DNA from: Acanthornis magna
Lineage: Eukaryota > Chordata > Aves > Passeriformes > Acanthizidae
Direction of reading: 5' to 3'
NCBI GenBank assembly: GCA_036785705.1
Contig: JAWUZG010000365.1
Span: forward strand, 310,001-374,000
DNA: 64,000 bases
Shown: positions 49,033 through 62,022 of the stretch, in pieces
Position numbering within the stretch: position 1 is the stretch's first letter
Layout: each line of letters begins with the position of its first letter
Made by a program: the position numbers and the translations under genes
The notes under the pieces: generated by a model
Told to the model about the DNA's origin: nothing
What the model saw: only the letters and a program-made list of their open reading frames with translations
Databases searched by the model: none

Positions 49033-52000
49033 TAGTGGTGAAGTGACCCTAATAGTAGCAATAGTGTGAAAAGATATCCTCAGCCACTCTCAGGGCTCTG
49101 ACAAGGCTTGCCATCCCCTGTGGGTGCACAGGTGTTATAAAATAAATCCAGTTTTTCTGGTGTATATCACTGCTCTCATTATTTTAAAGTCTTAGTATGG
49201 TACTCAGTTGCTGCCCAAGCAAACTTTAAAATTCAAATGTTCATTTTTAGCTTTTTAACTTCCCAGCCTCTCCAGAAGCAGTTGTTATACTGTTAATATA
49301 CTGTGAAAGGTGTTACAGCTTTGCACTGCAGTGTTGGGAATTAATAAGTGTACATGGCACATTTTTTCTTGTGGTAAGACTGATAGGCTTTCCGCACTTG
49401 ACACTGATGCTGTTTGAGCACTTGATCCTCTTAGAAAGTGACTGTGTTTTCCTCCCTGTAGTTTTAACTTTGTAGAAGTTTTTTTTTTTTTGTTGTCACT
49501 CAACTCCATAGAATTCTTACTTGATGGGGGGGTTTTTGTTTGGTTTGGTTTGTTTTTTTAGTAAGATTTTTTCATTTCTTCTCTTCACAGGTGGATTTTT
49601 TTTTTTTCTCTTGGGGACATTTTTATTTTGAATTCATATTGTTCTCTTTAACTGTTCACACAACTCGCTCATCCTTAGTCATGGAGGATTTTTCTTTCAA
49701 CTTCGCCGTGCATTAATGACACCAGTAAGTTTATGACCTAGTCTATGTTTGTTTTAAATTTCAGTAATTCATTTGTGTTTTTTATAACAGTGCCCTAATT
49801 ATCTGATCTTCTTTGACTAAGCTTTTCTCATTTTCCCATGGCATCTTCTCCAGAGGTTTACTTGTGCTGCCTGCTTTCTGTCATCTTTTGTAAACTGTTC
49901 TGCCACAGGATTATTGCTCTACATCAGCTAACACTTTTTTCTCTGAGATTTTTTTTAAAAAATGCATATTTTTGTATGCACATGCAAAAGTGAGGTAGAT
50001 GTGAAGTCACATTTAAACACGGGCTGACAGAGCAATAAAATATGTTCACTAAAACTGTCTAGACCCACGTCTGCACATGGAGTTACATCTTCTTTGCAGA
50101 GGCCAACTCTGAAATTCTTCTGCTCTTTGAGACACCATTATCACCTTGCATCAGTGTTCTATCTCCTGCCTGCTAAGTTGGTTACATTGTTGTTTTTCCA
50201 AAAATTTAATTTTTTGAAGGTGGGTTACAGGGCTGGTTTAGACAAATAGGAAGGAAGAATGGATGTTTTTCATTTGTGTTTTCATTTGTCCTGTCTCTCA
50301 GAAGTGAGGAGGGGAGTCTTACAGTTCTTCCTGGCAGACTCAGCTCATGGTTCCCCTTTAGGAAAGGATTTCAAGAGGTGATTTCCTACTCTAGTGTCAC
50401 ATGTTGGGCCTGGAGTTAAGAAAATCTAAAAGGATCTGCTGACTAGGATTTGGCTATCCCAGTTCAAGCCACTAGCAGTTTTTTTGCAGAAAAAGTTACC
50501 TCTGAACAGCAGAGGTAACAAAAATCTCCCTAGTCGTCCTGCTAATTCACTATTTCTCTTGTGGAGTCTTTTAATGTACTTTTTACATAACTTTCAATAT
50601 GTTCTCCTAAGATTGTATGTATGTCTTGCATATCTTTCACCTTTTATCCAGAAATATCCAGAAATACTTCACCTTTCACTCCAGAAATGGAGTATATCAT
50701 ATATGCTTCTCGTACTGCAAAAACAGTAAGTCTTTTGGTTAAAGTGAGAACTGAAATGTTATCACAAGACACTCTGAAAAAATATGAGGCATCTCTTTAA
50801 AATAATATCCCTTATTCTTGAAGTGTCAAATAATTTTTTGTGCAATTTTTCCAGAGACTGGTTATTTAGACTGAGATAAAATTAATGAAAATTAAAATTT
50901 TCTCATATGTGAGAAATTTCTTGCATCTTCAGCTGTGTTTTATTGTGGCAAATGGTCTCAAAGGCAATGCCTTACATGCATGAAACTTTCTAGAAAAGTG
51001 ACTAGTGAGTACACCTATGAGATTTATGACAATACTTCTAGAGGTCATTTTTCTTATTTGCTTTTACCTGGGATTTGCTATGCTGAAGCACTTGAAAATA
51101 AGCTATTTCTTCAAAGAAACTGATGAAGATTTGTGCTCTAAAGATGGGAGTTTTCACCTCCTGTTCTGGATGAGCCTGTTTATTAAAAACAGCCTTAACA
51201 GAAAGGTCATCTTCTGGTAATCTGTTGACTATGGTTTGGTTTGGGCACTGTTGGGCATCTTCCCCGGATGGGCTTTCTGACAGTATTGGAAAGGCAAGTC
51301 TGTTCTCATTTCCACTGGCAGCAAGCTGCAGCCGTGATCATTTAGTTTCACCATAAAATTTCAGGCACTGTTTCTTTGTTGTTTTTCCTTTGGTACCTCT
51401 TTTGCTCTTGTACTCTTAATTTTGAAGCAACACAAAATTCTGGCCAGGAAATAGGCCTTACCTTTTCCTAAGAGTCATCAGCATTGCAAAAAGATTTGTA
51501 ATACAGCAATCATCAGCTGAAATGGTGGTACTCTTCCCTTTGTCTCAGCAATTGTACAATACTTCCCTTTTATACGCAGTCAAGATTAGCTCTCCTATTG
51601 GCTTTAGATGGTAGGGATTTACTCTCATATAGCACCAAAATCATAAGCAATAGAGATAATTACACTGGAACCAATGCATCTAAGTAAAGCAGTTAGATTA
51701 TGTATTTATTAAAATAATAATAAAATATCAGTTCATCTCTGTTTGACTCCATCTTAACCTGCACCTGTCATATTCACCATTTTATAACACTTTCATTACT
51801 GTGTTTCTCTCAGTGAAGGAATAAGAACTGTGCATGACTGAGAGATGCAACTGAGACTTTCAGTTCTCAATGAGTTACCCTGCTACATTTCCATCTTATG
51901 GTGCTTCTAAATGTTTTATGCTAGCTGCCTTATTGGAATATGGAAGATGAAAATTTAGGTGCTGTCTTGATAATGTGAAAGGTATGCTCCCACTTTCACT

Positions 52001-54072
52001 AGGCTTTCTAAAAGCTTTGGAAAAGGAATGATAGCAAAAGGGATATTTTATATAGCAAAAAGACATGGCACTAATTTCTTCCATCCAAAAATGTAAAATC
52101 TTTGTTTTGTGTCAGAGGATAACTACCTGAGTGTTTGACTTGCCAAAAAAGTTGAAGGGATTGATTGAAGATTTTATGGTTCAGTAGTTGTTGAAATGTA
52201 ACAGGTAACTGATGCTGTTTTGGTTGTTTCCTACTATTTCTTTAACATCCTTTAAAACAAACCCTCTTTTTAACTTTTCTAAACATTAAAACTTGCATCA
52301 AGCAATAAATTTGTTGATTGGTTTCCTGAGAGTGGAAGGGTCTCAATCTGATATTGTTTAAATTTCCCAGTTTCCAGGGTGAAGGAGCATTTATAGAACA
52401 GCACAAGAGGCAATTTCGCTGCTTTGCTTTGTCAGCGTGCCTCAGGAGGAAGATCTGAGGGACCACATCTGGATTTACGAGAGGATGTCCCTCTTTTTGT
52501 GCTTTTCATCCCTTTTCCTGTCTGCAGGCCCTTTCAACAGTGTTGCAAATTAACACTAACTTCTGGGGGGGCTTTGAAGATGTTGGGTGCTCGCCTACAG
52601 TCTGGGCTGACACTGCCAAGATAATGTCCCTGAGCAATCAGGTGCTGCTAAATTGTGATGATCAGAATGGTTTGTTGGGACAAATTCATAGTCGTGGCTT
52701 ATGGAGGAATTTCTGTTCCCTGTTACAATTTTTTTCTGAGCTTTTATTATTTTCTATGTAATGCTTTCACAACAACAGCCATTTTATTAACTTGACTTTG
52801 AAGCTGAAAAGCTACAAACTAGAGGCAGCTTAAGTGATGTTTATGCCCCACTTAGAGCAAGGGGGTTACCTGGGCCCTGGCACTGCTACTGTGTGGGTCC
52901 TCTCCTCTACATCCAGACCATTGTGAATGTGGGCAAGAGCAGGATCTCATCCTTCAGCTAAGCAGCAAAATCTGGTTGTGAGCAGGGATGCTGATGCCCC
53001 TGATATGCTGGCCATGCCTGGGATCCCATGCCCTGTAATTCAGTGAGTGACTAATAGGGAAATCTGGCATATTTTTTTGACAGTAAAAATCACAGGATCT
53101 TGTAGAGGCAAACAAGGCAGTTTCAGTGGAGCTGTGCCTGCTGAGATAGTAAGCTGTGATAAAACACAGTCTGAAAATAATTTAGCTCTTTTTGGAAGGA
53201 AACAATTCAGAGTATATATGCTTAAAGTCCTTGCGGGTTTAGTCATTGTCTAATGTAACTACAACAAAAATTCAAATCCTATTCCTATGATGAGCTTCCA
53301 TGTGGTTATCACTGAGACATGGTCATTTGTCAAAACTTAATGGACCACAAAAAATGAGTGTCTCAACAACTGCATCTATATTCATGTTTTAATTCAGATC
53401 AGGGATGCTCCTCTGAAGTGAATTTCCTAGTTGGTCCCCTTTGATTGGTCTTGGTTGAACAGCAGTGCACGAAGAATGTGAAGTTGATGTTTTTTTTTTT
53501 AATGAGACTAAACTAGAGGATGTGCTCAGGGAGTCTTGAATGCACACCAGGTACGTGTGAGCTTCAGGACAAGGCATCAAAGCAGAGCTAGTCTGAAGTT
53601 TGAACAGAGAAACAGCAAAATCTGAAATACATAGAGTAGGGATGACAGATCCTCAGCAGTGTATTTTGGTATATAGATCAGTTCCTATTTGCCTGTAATA
53701 GTGCTTAGTACTGGTAAAATACCACAGAAATGTGTGTTATTCTGCACGTCGGAAAGTGAGTCTTAGTATGTGAGGAATGTCAAAGCTGAGAATTTGGAAT
53801 GGATGTCTCTGCCCAGTTTTAAAATGTATTTATGCATATTTAGCATTTCTGCAACTGAAAAACTAATTCTTGATTGTATCCAAAAAGAGGACCCTTGCTT
53901 TAGTGTTAGAGATGCAAGAACCTCTTCCTTCAGTTGCAGGGTGAGTGCAGCTCACTCTGCAGAGCTCTGTAGTGATGTGCTGTGCCTTTTCCACATACTC
54001 TGAAGAATGAGTCCAAAGAAAAATGACTCTTTGGGGTCAATGGCAAATAAACCTTCCCTCCTTTTCTTACAG
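49033..54072. other. Gene-free, mostly unique sequence
   Basis: No coding exon is supported. Long T runs occur at 49479-49491, 49596-49607 and 53490-53500. A 46-nt segment with good splice sites lies at 49679-49724 (see findings). A small local duplication around tcacctttt...tccagaaat lies at 50634-50687. The rest is AT-rich and unremarkable. Confidence 0.55.
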
Positions 54073-54234
54073 GTGGTCCTTAATCCCCAGAAAAATCAGA
54101 GCAGCTAGTTGTGTTGGGGCATTGTTGCTGTGTCTTAGTCTTACGCATACTTTGGAGAATGAAGGTTGCTGTGAGTTTTAGCAAAATTCTGTTCCAGGCA
54201 CTGTGCAAAGCTTCAGTGCCTCTCCATGTCCCAG
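54073..54234 (+). other. Candidate noncoding or cryptic exon
   Basis: The segment is bounded by a strong acceptor (ctccttttcttacag, AG at 54071-54072) and a strong donor (cccag|gtgagc, GT at 54235-54236). It is 162 nt long, a common internal-exon size, but every frame contains a stop: frame 1 tag, frame 2 tag after 34 sense codons, frame 3 taa. If used, it would be a noncoding or poison exon, or part of a lncRNA. No homology was recognised. Splice-site pairs like this also occur by chance in long introns. Confidence 0.2.
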
Positions 54235-54643
54235 GTGAGCATGTCTGAGTAACAACACAATGATCCAGCTCATGAAGCTGCAGAATGAAGTCCTGTGTTA
54301 CTGAAGGCTGCAGCAAGAGGTCATGAAGTGGCTGGTGTGACTAAACTAGTGTGGCAGTGTTAGGGAGGCTGCTGCTGAATGAGAGAGAAAAACGGACTGG
54401 AAAAGACAAGAGTCAAGGAGCAGAGATGAGCGCCCTGTAAAAAACATTCATAGGCCATAACAGAGTCCAACAAAGGTTTTTTAATTAGTAACACTAAAGA
54501 TGGGTTAGAAAATTGCACCTGGACCAGCATTATTCACATATGGGGTGAAGTTCGTAAGGATTTAATTTCAGCAGTAATAGTTTCCTCTTATAAATAACAG
54601 TCTGAAGCTGCTACACCAAGGAGGTTGCTGTTATTGCCTTATT
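54235..54643. other. Gene-free sequence
   Basis: I see no gene or recognised repeat. An antisense 78-codon frame reaching into it (54080-54316) is a chance frame. Confidence 0.5.
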
Positions 54644-54663
54644 GGGGGGGGTGGGGGGGTGGG
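54644..54663 (+). repeat. G-rich run with quadruplex potential
   Basis: G8-T-G7-T-G3. The three runs together can supply four G-triplets with 1-nt loops, so the + strand could form a G-quadruplex. It adjoins a CORE-SINE-like relic. Confidence 0.9.
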
Positions 54664-54765
54664 AAGTGAATACTGGAGGGGTGAAATTGCTTGTTTCAAG
54701 TCACTCAGCTGATCCAAACAGATTGAGCAGCAATTCCCAGTCTCCCTAAAGTATCAGAGCAGTGC
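54664..54765 (-). mobile_element. MIR/CORE-SINE-like relic, minus strand
   Basis: 'gtgaaattgcttgtttcaag' followed by 'tcactcagctgatcc' and 'gcagcaattcccagtctcc' follows the order of MIR in reverse: 'gtgacttgcccaaggtcac', 'acagctagt', 'gggatttgaacccaggtct'. The match is degenerate but colinear over about 80 bp. The tRNA-derived head is at the right-hand end in this orientation. Confidence 0.5.
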
Positions 54766-55540
54766 ATAGTGTGTGCAGTATATATAAACCAACAAACACC
54801 AGTTTGTGACTCTGTGGCACAGCATGGCGGGGCTCACCCAGCATCTGGGAGCTGCCTCCTCAGTACCTGGATCTGGGATAGGGAGGAGGAAGACTGGGGG
54901 TGGACTCGTCCTTCTCCCACAAGTGGCCAAGGTCTTCCAGTTGCTACCAAAAACTATGTGCAGTCATGCAAAATTAATACATAATCCAAGTGTGTAGGTT
55001 GAGTGGTTGATATGAGCTACTGTGGTGGCCAAATTTTGTTGAGTGCCAATACTGTCAGCAAGTTGTCCCTCATCATTTTGTAGGTATTAGTAAGTTCATT
55101 TCGTGTTCTTTGATAGTGCTTATTATCTAAATTATTTTAAATGGTTTGTGTCAGTTCAGTAAATACTGGTTATGATTTAAAAAGCATTTTCACAGGTGCT
55201 TTACTACATTTGTATTCAAGAGGCATATGCTCCTTTGCATACATCATATAGATAGGCAGTCACTTTCAGAAGTTGATGTTTCACCCATGTATGGATGGAT
55301 TTCTATGAGATGAAGTAGAGACTTCTCTGTCAGAGAAAACCATTGTAACTCTCAAATTCTTTGGTCTTGTCATTTTATTCCAAAGCGTGCAAATGACTTC
55401 CAGGCATAAAATCTCCAGAAAGTATTCGTAACTTTGCATGAGGAGCCTGATCCAAAGGTTTCCTTCTTTCAAAGCTGCTGGAAAGTAGGCAGCATGTGTG
55501 TCACCTGCCAGAGCAGCCTCAAGCTCTAGCTCACCCTCCT
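54766..55540. other. Gene-free sequence
   Basis: No gene or recognisable repeat was seen. The only open frames are short overlapping ones at 54769-54997. Confidence 0.5.
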
Positions 55541-55871
55541 CGTGGCAGATCTGTACTCAGGCTGTATTCATGGCACCGTGCTGGCTTCTGCTTTAGTTAC
55601 CAGATCCACTTTCACACCTTCCGACTTGTCTTCCAGGCTTCCGAGGGAGGCCCGACCATGTCAGGGTGGGTGTGTGAAGGGTGAAAGTGAAGCAGGGATG
55701 TCGAGAAGGCTTTCCAGGCGTTCCTGCCAGCCCCTTTCTCTGCCCGCTGTCCCTGTGCTCGGTGTCGCTCCCGCGCTGCATTCTCCCTCCTGTCCAGTGG
55801 ATGGCAATGATGTCCCGGTTTTGCTCAAAGGGAGCCGGTGCCCCATCCACGATGGGTGTGCCACGTTCCCG
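55541..55871. promoter_or_regulatory. CpG-dense, GC-rich patch
   Basis: I count 17 CpG dinucleotides in 331 bp, far above the CpG-poor surroundings, with raised G+C. It ends at a pyrimidine tract. Overlapping open frames on both strands (55542-55898 plus, 55593-55886 minus) are what GC-rich DNA gives by chance and show no domain. It could be a small CpG island, a remnant promoter or enhancer, or a GC-biased-conversion hotspot. No TATA box or other core promoter motif was identified. Confidence 0.4.
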
Positions 55872-55897
55872 AGGACTGCATCCCAATTATTCCCATG

Positions 55898-55992
55898 ATT
55901 CATTTTTACTACTACTACTTCTCTTTTTTTTTTCTTATACTTTTTTTCTTCCCCCCCCCCCCTTTCCTGTTAAAATTATTTTCTCCCCATTC
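55898..55992 (+). repeat. Polypyrimidine tract with C12
   Basis: About 95 bases are almost all C and T, including repeated act units, T runs and twelve consecutive C residues (55951-55962). Long homopurine/homopyrimidine stretches can form triplex DNA. The C12 run is also prone to sequencing error, so its length is uncertain. Confidence 0.9.
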
Positions 55993-56109
55993 CCTGTAAG
56001 CTAACTGTGCTGTTGTGATGGTCTGTGGTGCCGACTCAGGATATTTTGGCTTAGATTTAGTTAAGCACTTGCACAGATGTCACTGATTCTGTGTGATCGT
56101 AGACCTCTT

Positions 56110-56190
56110 ACGAAATGCCATGATAAAGGAGGACAGGCTTCATGATTAAATGGCCCCTTCCAGACCTTAAATATTATGAATCTCACTTCT
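56110..56190 (+). mobile_element. Old CR1-like 3' end
   Basis: 'ggcttcatgattaaatggcc' followed by 'ccttccagaccttaaatatt' and 'atgaatctc' resembles older CR1 3' ends that read 'gatttaatggtcccttccagcctt...tctatga'. It is a short, diverged fragment, and the left boundary is uncertain. Confidence 0.6.
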
Positions 56191-56600
56191 GCGGTACAGT
56201 GGAAAGACGATTAGGACTTCCTACACTACGAAGGAAGAAAGGGAGGTGAAATTTTTAACTGAAACTTCCAAATATATTTCTCCTACTTCCACAACCTCAG
56301 GGTCAACTGCTCTAGGTAACAGGAACTTTAATTACTTTCAGTAACTTGCCAGGGACAAACACTATTTATGTGCCATATCTACTACCATCATGATACCATA
56401 AACATGCTGCTGTTGGGAATGGTTTCTACTGCCTAGTTTCTATGTAAATATCCAAGAATGCGTGCATTTTGGAGATGCTGGGGTTTTCTAGCTACCACTT
56501 AATTATATGAAAACTGAACTAGACTACATTTGGTAAGAATTGGCTATAAACCAAAGGGTCTATTCTTTAGACAGACTAATCAGTAAAAAAATCCACGATA

Positions 56601-56660
56601 AAATAATAATAATAATAACAACAATAATAACAAATCATAATAAATATAATAAATAAATAG
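56601..56660 (+). repeat. Imperfect (ATA/AAT)n microsatellite
   Basis: About 60 bp of aat/aac trinucleotide units degrade into aaat units toward the right. It is a simple repeat. Confidence 0.95.
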
Positions 56661-59600
56661 TTAGCATTGAATAGAGTGAGGGCAATTTTTGAAGAGGAAA
56701 ATATTGCTCCTTCACATTCTTGTCCATCTGTTTTTTTAGGCTTTTCTATACATTCAATCAGCATAATGCCTAAGTGAGTAATGTAATAAGAAAGCAGTAT
56801 TAGAGATTTTCTGGATTCTGGTATGTGATTTAATGGCTATGTGCTTATCCTTTGAAAGATATTTATGAAGACAATGTATGTATGCACTGCTGCACTGAGA
56901 AGTGTTTTTTAGTCCGTTGACTGTTAGGATATTTTTCAAAGCTGTTGACGTTTTTTTGTAATGTAACTCTTTTAAAGCTACTCTGAAAGGAGGTCCAGTC
57001 ACCACTAATTCCTGTGTAAATGAAGCATAATCACTCAGAGAAGAGACCCTTTATTTAGTGAGTTTAAAGCTCATTATACAATTTTGTAGGGGGAAAATTA
57101 CCCTGCCTGTAAATTAACTGCATTTCCTAATGAAATAACTTGTCAATTTTTTCAGCCTCCTTTGATAGGAATAAGAATTACAGTGGCATTGGAAAGTAAA
57201 ATCATGCTGTTCTTACTGGCAGTTTTTTCCAGTTGTAGGAGAAATTATAACTGTGAACACATTTTGATTCAGGCTAATCTCAACAAGCAACAAAAACATC
57301 TTTTGTCATGGTGTTTTTTCATCTCTTTCCCACCTCCTTTATTAGAGCCTAAAGCCAGCTCCATCAGCCTTACTCCTGGTATATGATGACACAAATTCTC
57401 TACAGGCATGTGGCTTTCTCAAGCAATAAAGCATCATTATGCTCCTCATTTCTGAGGATGCACTATTTCACCTGTGAGTTGTGTTTCAAGGGACAAACTA
57501 GCAGAACTCATCAGGTTAATTTTCCCAAAAAACAAGGCTTTCATCCTCCCATTAGGCTTGCAAAGGCAAGCCTATTTACCATAGGTGTCTGTGCTTCTCT
57601 AGTTCTATCCTGACACTTGTAGATGGCAGCAAATAGATGGCATTTTAAGTGCTTTGGCTGCAGCTACCGCAACAGGAGTGCTAAAAGACAAAATAATTGT
57701 TCTTGAGGTGGCTGTCCTCTTCCGAGCAGCAGCAGCCTCAGTGCACATTAACAAGCCAAGCCGGTGCCTGTGGCTCTGCAGTGCGTGCACGGCCGTCTGC
57801 TGAGGCAGGTGTCGTGACTCCACTTCAGCAGCTAAAAGCAGAGATACATGGAGCTGCTGTAATGTTGGAAATAATTTTAAGAATTCCTGGAATAATTGCT
57901 TTTTCCTGAAATTGGTTATGTTTTATTATATAGATATTAATTGTATGTACTTATAGGGAATGGTTGGTTTTCTTTCATTTGGGAAAGGTATAAATTCAGG
58001 GGCATATGGATTAGTATCCTCAGAGTTTCTTTTTTCCTGCTTTGGCCAATTTTCAGCTGCATAAAATAAAGGTTTAAGATTAGTTTGGCTTTGAAAAATA
58101 ACATTCAGACCAACCATAAAGAAGTATTCAGAAAGGTCATCTCAGTGTGTGGGTGCTTTCTTCATTTCTTCACACAATAACTCTGTTCTACAATAACAGC
58201 AAGCAGCAAGTTCTTTGCAGTAGTTTTCATTATATTAAAATTAGTGAAAGATTAAATGGGGGTTTATTACATTTGATCAATGTGAAACTTCATATCAGCA
58301 TGAACAATATTCCTTCAGCAGTTAGGGCCTGGTATTGAAATTCTGCTGCTGGACAGTGGTTTTGGGTCAGGCTACTGAAGAAGGTCAATGGTTTCAGAGT
58401 CGCTTGTGGTCCAGCACGGAAGAGCAAAGCTGTTTCTCAGATCCTGGTTCCTCTGATTTCTGTGTAGGTTCCTCTTTAACACATAGGGCTGTCCGTACTT
58501 GTCAAACAGGTCAGCATGGTGAAAAAACATATTTCTATTTTGCATGGAATCAGAATGTAGCTTCCTGAAGTTAGTGTAAAAAAGTCTGAATTGTCAATAG
58601 TTTCGGGTTTGCACACCACCACTGATTTTCAGTGCTCAACAGGAGGTGCTCATCACTTCTTCAAGGTGATGTGTCTCTGCTTAGCATCTTCAGCACCTGA
58701 AGACAGACCCCTGAGAGAGTCACAATACTAAAATCCATTCTCTTTGGAAATGTGAAAACAAAATAGTGTGAATTTCCTATAGCAGACATTTCTGTGAAAA
58801 AAATTTTTTTTCTGATGAAATTAAAGTTTTTTGTTTGATTTCATCCTTGATGTATTTTATATTTTTAAATTGAAAAGAGAAATAAGATTGGTTATTGCAC
58901 AGAACCAATAGCTAGCATAAACAAAGCTATTGGATGAAGGAAATGAAAAATAAGCAAGTTGGAGGTGAAAAGTGCATTACTCCATTGCTACTCTGATAAT
59001 TAGAGAGAAAAAATTAACAGTTGCCATAAAGTGCTTTAAACATGAGAGTTTCTTATTAGGTTCTTCAAGAATGTAATTAATTACTTGCAGCCACATATGT
59101 TCTTTGTGTCATGGTGTGGAGTACCAGCACTTCATTAAAACCCAGTTCAATAATAACAGGTCACTCGAGATGTCATTTGCTCTGGAGAAGGTTGGGAAAC
59201 CGAATGCCTGCTGCTTCATCCCTCTTGTGCTGTGCCAGCACACTGAGTTGAGTAGGAGGAGAGGGAAAGCTGAGCATACCAGGGTCGCGTTCCAGAAAGC
59301 CCCTTGGTCTGGGTGACAGTGCTCATGGGAGACCTGGGAGCAGAGGGATGGCAGAGGGCTGGTAAACACATAACAGGGCAGCCAGCACAGAGTTCTGATA
59401 AAGACACTGCGAGTCACAGTCAAATTCCTACCGAAAGGAAGTCCCATGGTTATGAAGAAATAATTAATAATAATATAAAATAAATGCAAGTGCTATATTG
59501 TCCTAGTGACAGAGGTTTTGGACTTTAACAATTTTTTTTTTTTTTTAGCAACAAGTCGTGGGTTAAATACTCACAGCTCCTGTGCCGCCCTAGTGCCTTA

Positions 59601-60741
59601 GCTAGTTTGCACTGACAGTGAAGTTAAGAGAAGGATGGGTGGACATGTTGTTGGAGACCCTCTGCATGTCACTTTTATTAATCTCTTAAGGAATGAGATA
59701 CCAGAGGGGCAGATTTTGTCTGGTACAATTCATGTTACTTTTGAGGGATGGGCTGAAATGTGTGCAAGGGTAAGAAGGTGCCCTTGGTGCCCAGCGGGAT
59801 TTGGGAATTGAGAAACATTTTGGTAACACCAGTTGTCTGGAGGCGCAGGTATCACCGCTGGTATCCTGAGAGAGTCCTGACAGACTGTTGGGAGCCACTT
59901 CATCATTCCATCGTCACAGGGTGTAGGGTGCTCTCTCATGGAGTATGAAGCAAACAGAAAACATTTCCCATGCAGCTTGAAGCCCTGTCCTGCACCACCT
60001 TCCACTTGTGACCTTCCTTTTGAAATACATTTTACTGGCATTACAAGAAAACACATTAGGCTCCTGGAATTGTGCTTAGAGTAAATGAAGAGCAACATAT
60101 GTTGTGTAATTGCACCCTATTGTTTTATATTATACTTTGAGAAGAATTTTTGCAATTAGATTGTTGTTGAAGTCAACAAAGTACAAACATAGGGAGCAGA
60201 GTGTTTTTGATAGGGAGGGACCCTGTCAGTAGCTGATTGAGGATTCCTTTTATATTAAATATGATTTAATGCTCTGTGGAAAGAATTAAGAATCCCATTT
60301 TACACTGAAGCATGCTGTTAATGTGCATATAAAAACCTCAGCAATTTTATTGACAGTTATGAATTTACAGCTGCTGGTGGTGAATTTTTTTGAAAGACTG
60401 CTTCCCTTTCCCCAGTTCTTTGCAGACCATTGTCATAGTTTGCTATTAGCTAAGGCAGAACCTCATTTAACAGAAATGCATAGGTCTTCAATTTCACTGT
60501 ATACATGAGGAAAAAAGAAAATCAATGTGAAGCCTGGACTCAGTCTGCTGATGCCAGAGATGACTATCTGTAGCATACAGAAAGAAACCCTGGCTCAGAT
60601 TAGTTTTTCTTTACCCTTTGGATGTTAAAAATGACAGAAAGAGGCTACTGCTGGTGAGAGTTGTTATGACTATTATCCTCTGGTCAAATTTGGTGTTAAT
60701 CCTAGAGACTGTTAGTGCGTGTAGAAATATTTCAAGTACTC

Positions 60742-60763
60742 AGTATTAATTTAGTATTAATTT
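60742..60763 (+). repeat. 11-bp AT-rich tandem duplication
   Basis: agtattaattt occurs twice in direct succession (60742-60752 and 60753-60763) within very AT-rich DNA. About 150 bp downstream, 60905-60945 is an alternating (TA)n/(CA)n stretch. Confidence 0.9.
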
Positions 60764-62022
60764 ATATTTATTATTATCATTTATATTATATTCATTGATG
60801 GGAAGATGAGTATTAAGAAACAATTTGTGCATTTGCAGTTTCACATTTGCATTGAATATCCATTGTTTGTGTGTGCGAATGATTGCCATGCACCCAGGAC
60901 TATATGTGTATGTAAATATATATATAAAAATATATATACACACAGAGTATCTAATCATCAAGAATATCAAGGGTGAATATCACTTTAATTTTCAAACAAG
61001 GATTTGGAAAAAACCCAGCCAATGCCCAGCTTGCAGAGTTCAGGCTTCACAGGAGGGGTCCCTGTGTGGCTCATTGCAAACACAACTATACCTAGAAGTG
61101 ACCTGAAGCTGGTTAAGGGTCCTGTCTGGCCAAGGAAACCCAGTGAAAGAAATGGAGATAAAAATGGAAGGTTTGTGTGATGCTATTAATTTTTGGTCTA
61201 GGTGGAGCTTCTGTTAAATTGACTGTCACTGTGAAGATTCCTTATAAATTATGTTCTTTAGACTTGCTAAAAACCTTCCAAAGAATAGATTTTCATGATT
61301 TTTTTAAAATTTGAAAGTTGTTGTTCCATTGGATTTATAACAGACGTGCTTTCCTCTTTTTTATTACACTTCTCATGATTTCTTTTACAGAAATGTCTTT
61401 AAAATAATGTCTGAGATGTGCACGTTGGCCAAAATTGTATTTCTTAGTAAGAAATCAATGAGAATGTTTAATAAAACATTAAGAAAAAATATAAAACTTT
61501 TGAGAAAATGAGAAGGTATGGTTGTAGCAATTCTGCTTTGGGAAATGGAAAGGCTTCTTTAACTAATTTTTTTCTAGCCCTACTGAAGCTGCTATTTTGG
61601 CCTGTGGAAAATGACATTGACTGGTCTTGACATGATGGAGATATTCTTTATGACTCTAAACCAAGAAGAAGCTGGAGCTTCCCAATTATTTCTATCAACT
61701 TTTAGATTCTTAATTTTATTTCCTATTTTATTTCCTTATTTATTTCTTAATATTATTTTCAGCAGTTCTATTTGATGGTGCATTTGTGGGATCAATGTCT
61801 GCAAATCTCATCTACTATTTTCCCTGAATTATTTTATTTATAATTGTTACTTTTTAATTCTGAAACATTACCAACATCTGCCAGCAGACTCTGCAAAGCA
61901 ATTGAATTCAGTAATTAATTTCAAGGGAATGCTGAGCTATTCCTGGCCCAAACTCATTCTGTGGTTCTGGCTTTCCAGAGACATGGATTCAACATACCTG
62001 AGCAGTAAATTTGCCTTAATTT

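Noticed and set aside
55542..56004. Open frames on both strands over the CpG-dense patch
   Set aside because: Stop codons are scarce in GC-rich DNA. The frames overlap on both strands and end in low-complexity pyrimidine translation.
59109..59489. Minus-strand 126-codon frame with hydrophobic stretches
   Set aside because: Hydrophobicity follows from A-rich plus-strand DNA read in reverse. No recognisable family and no gene context.
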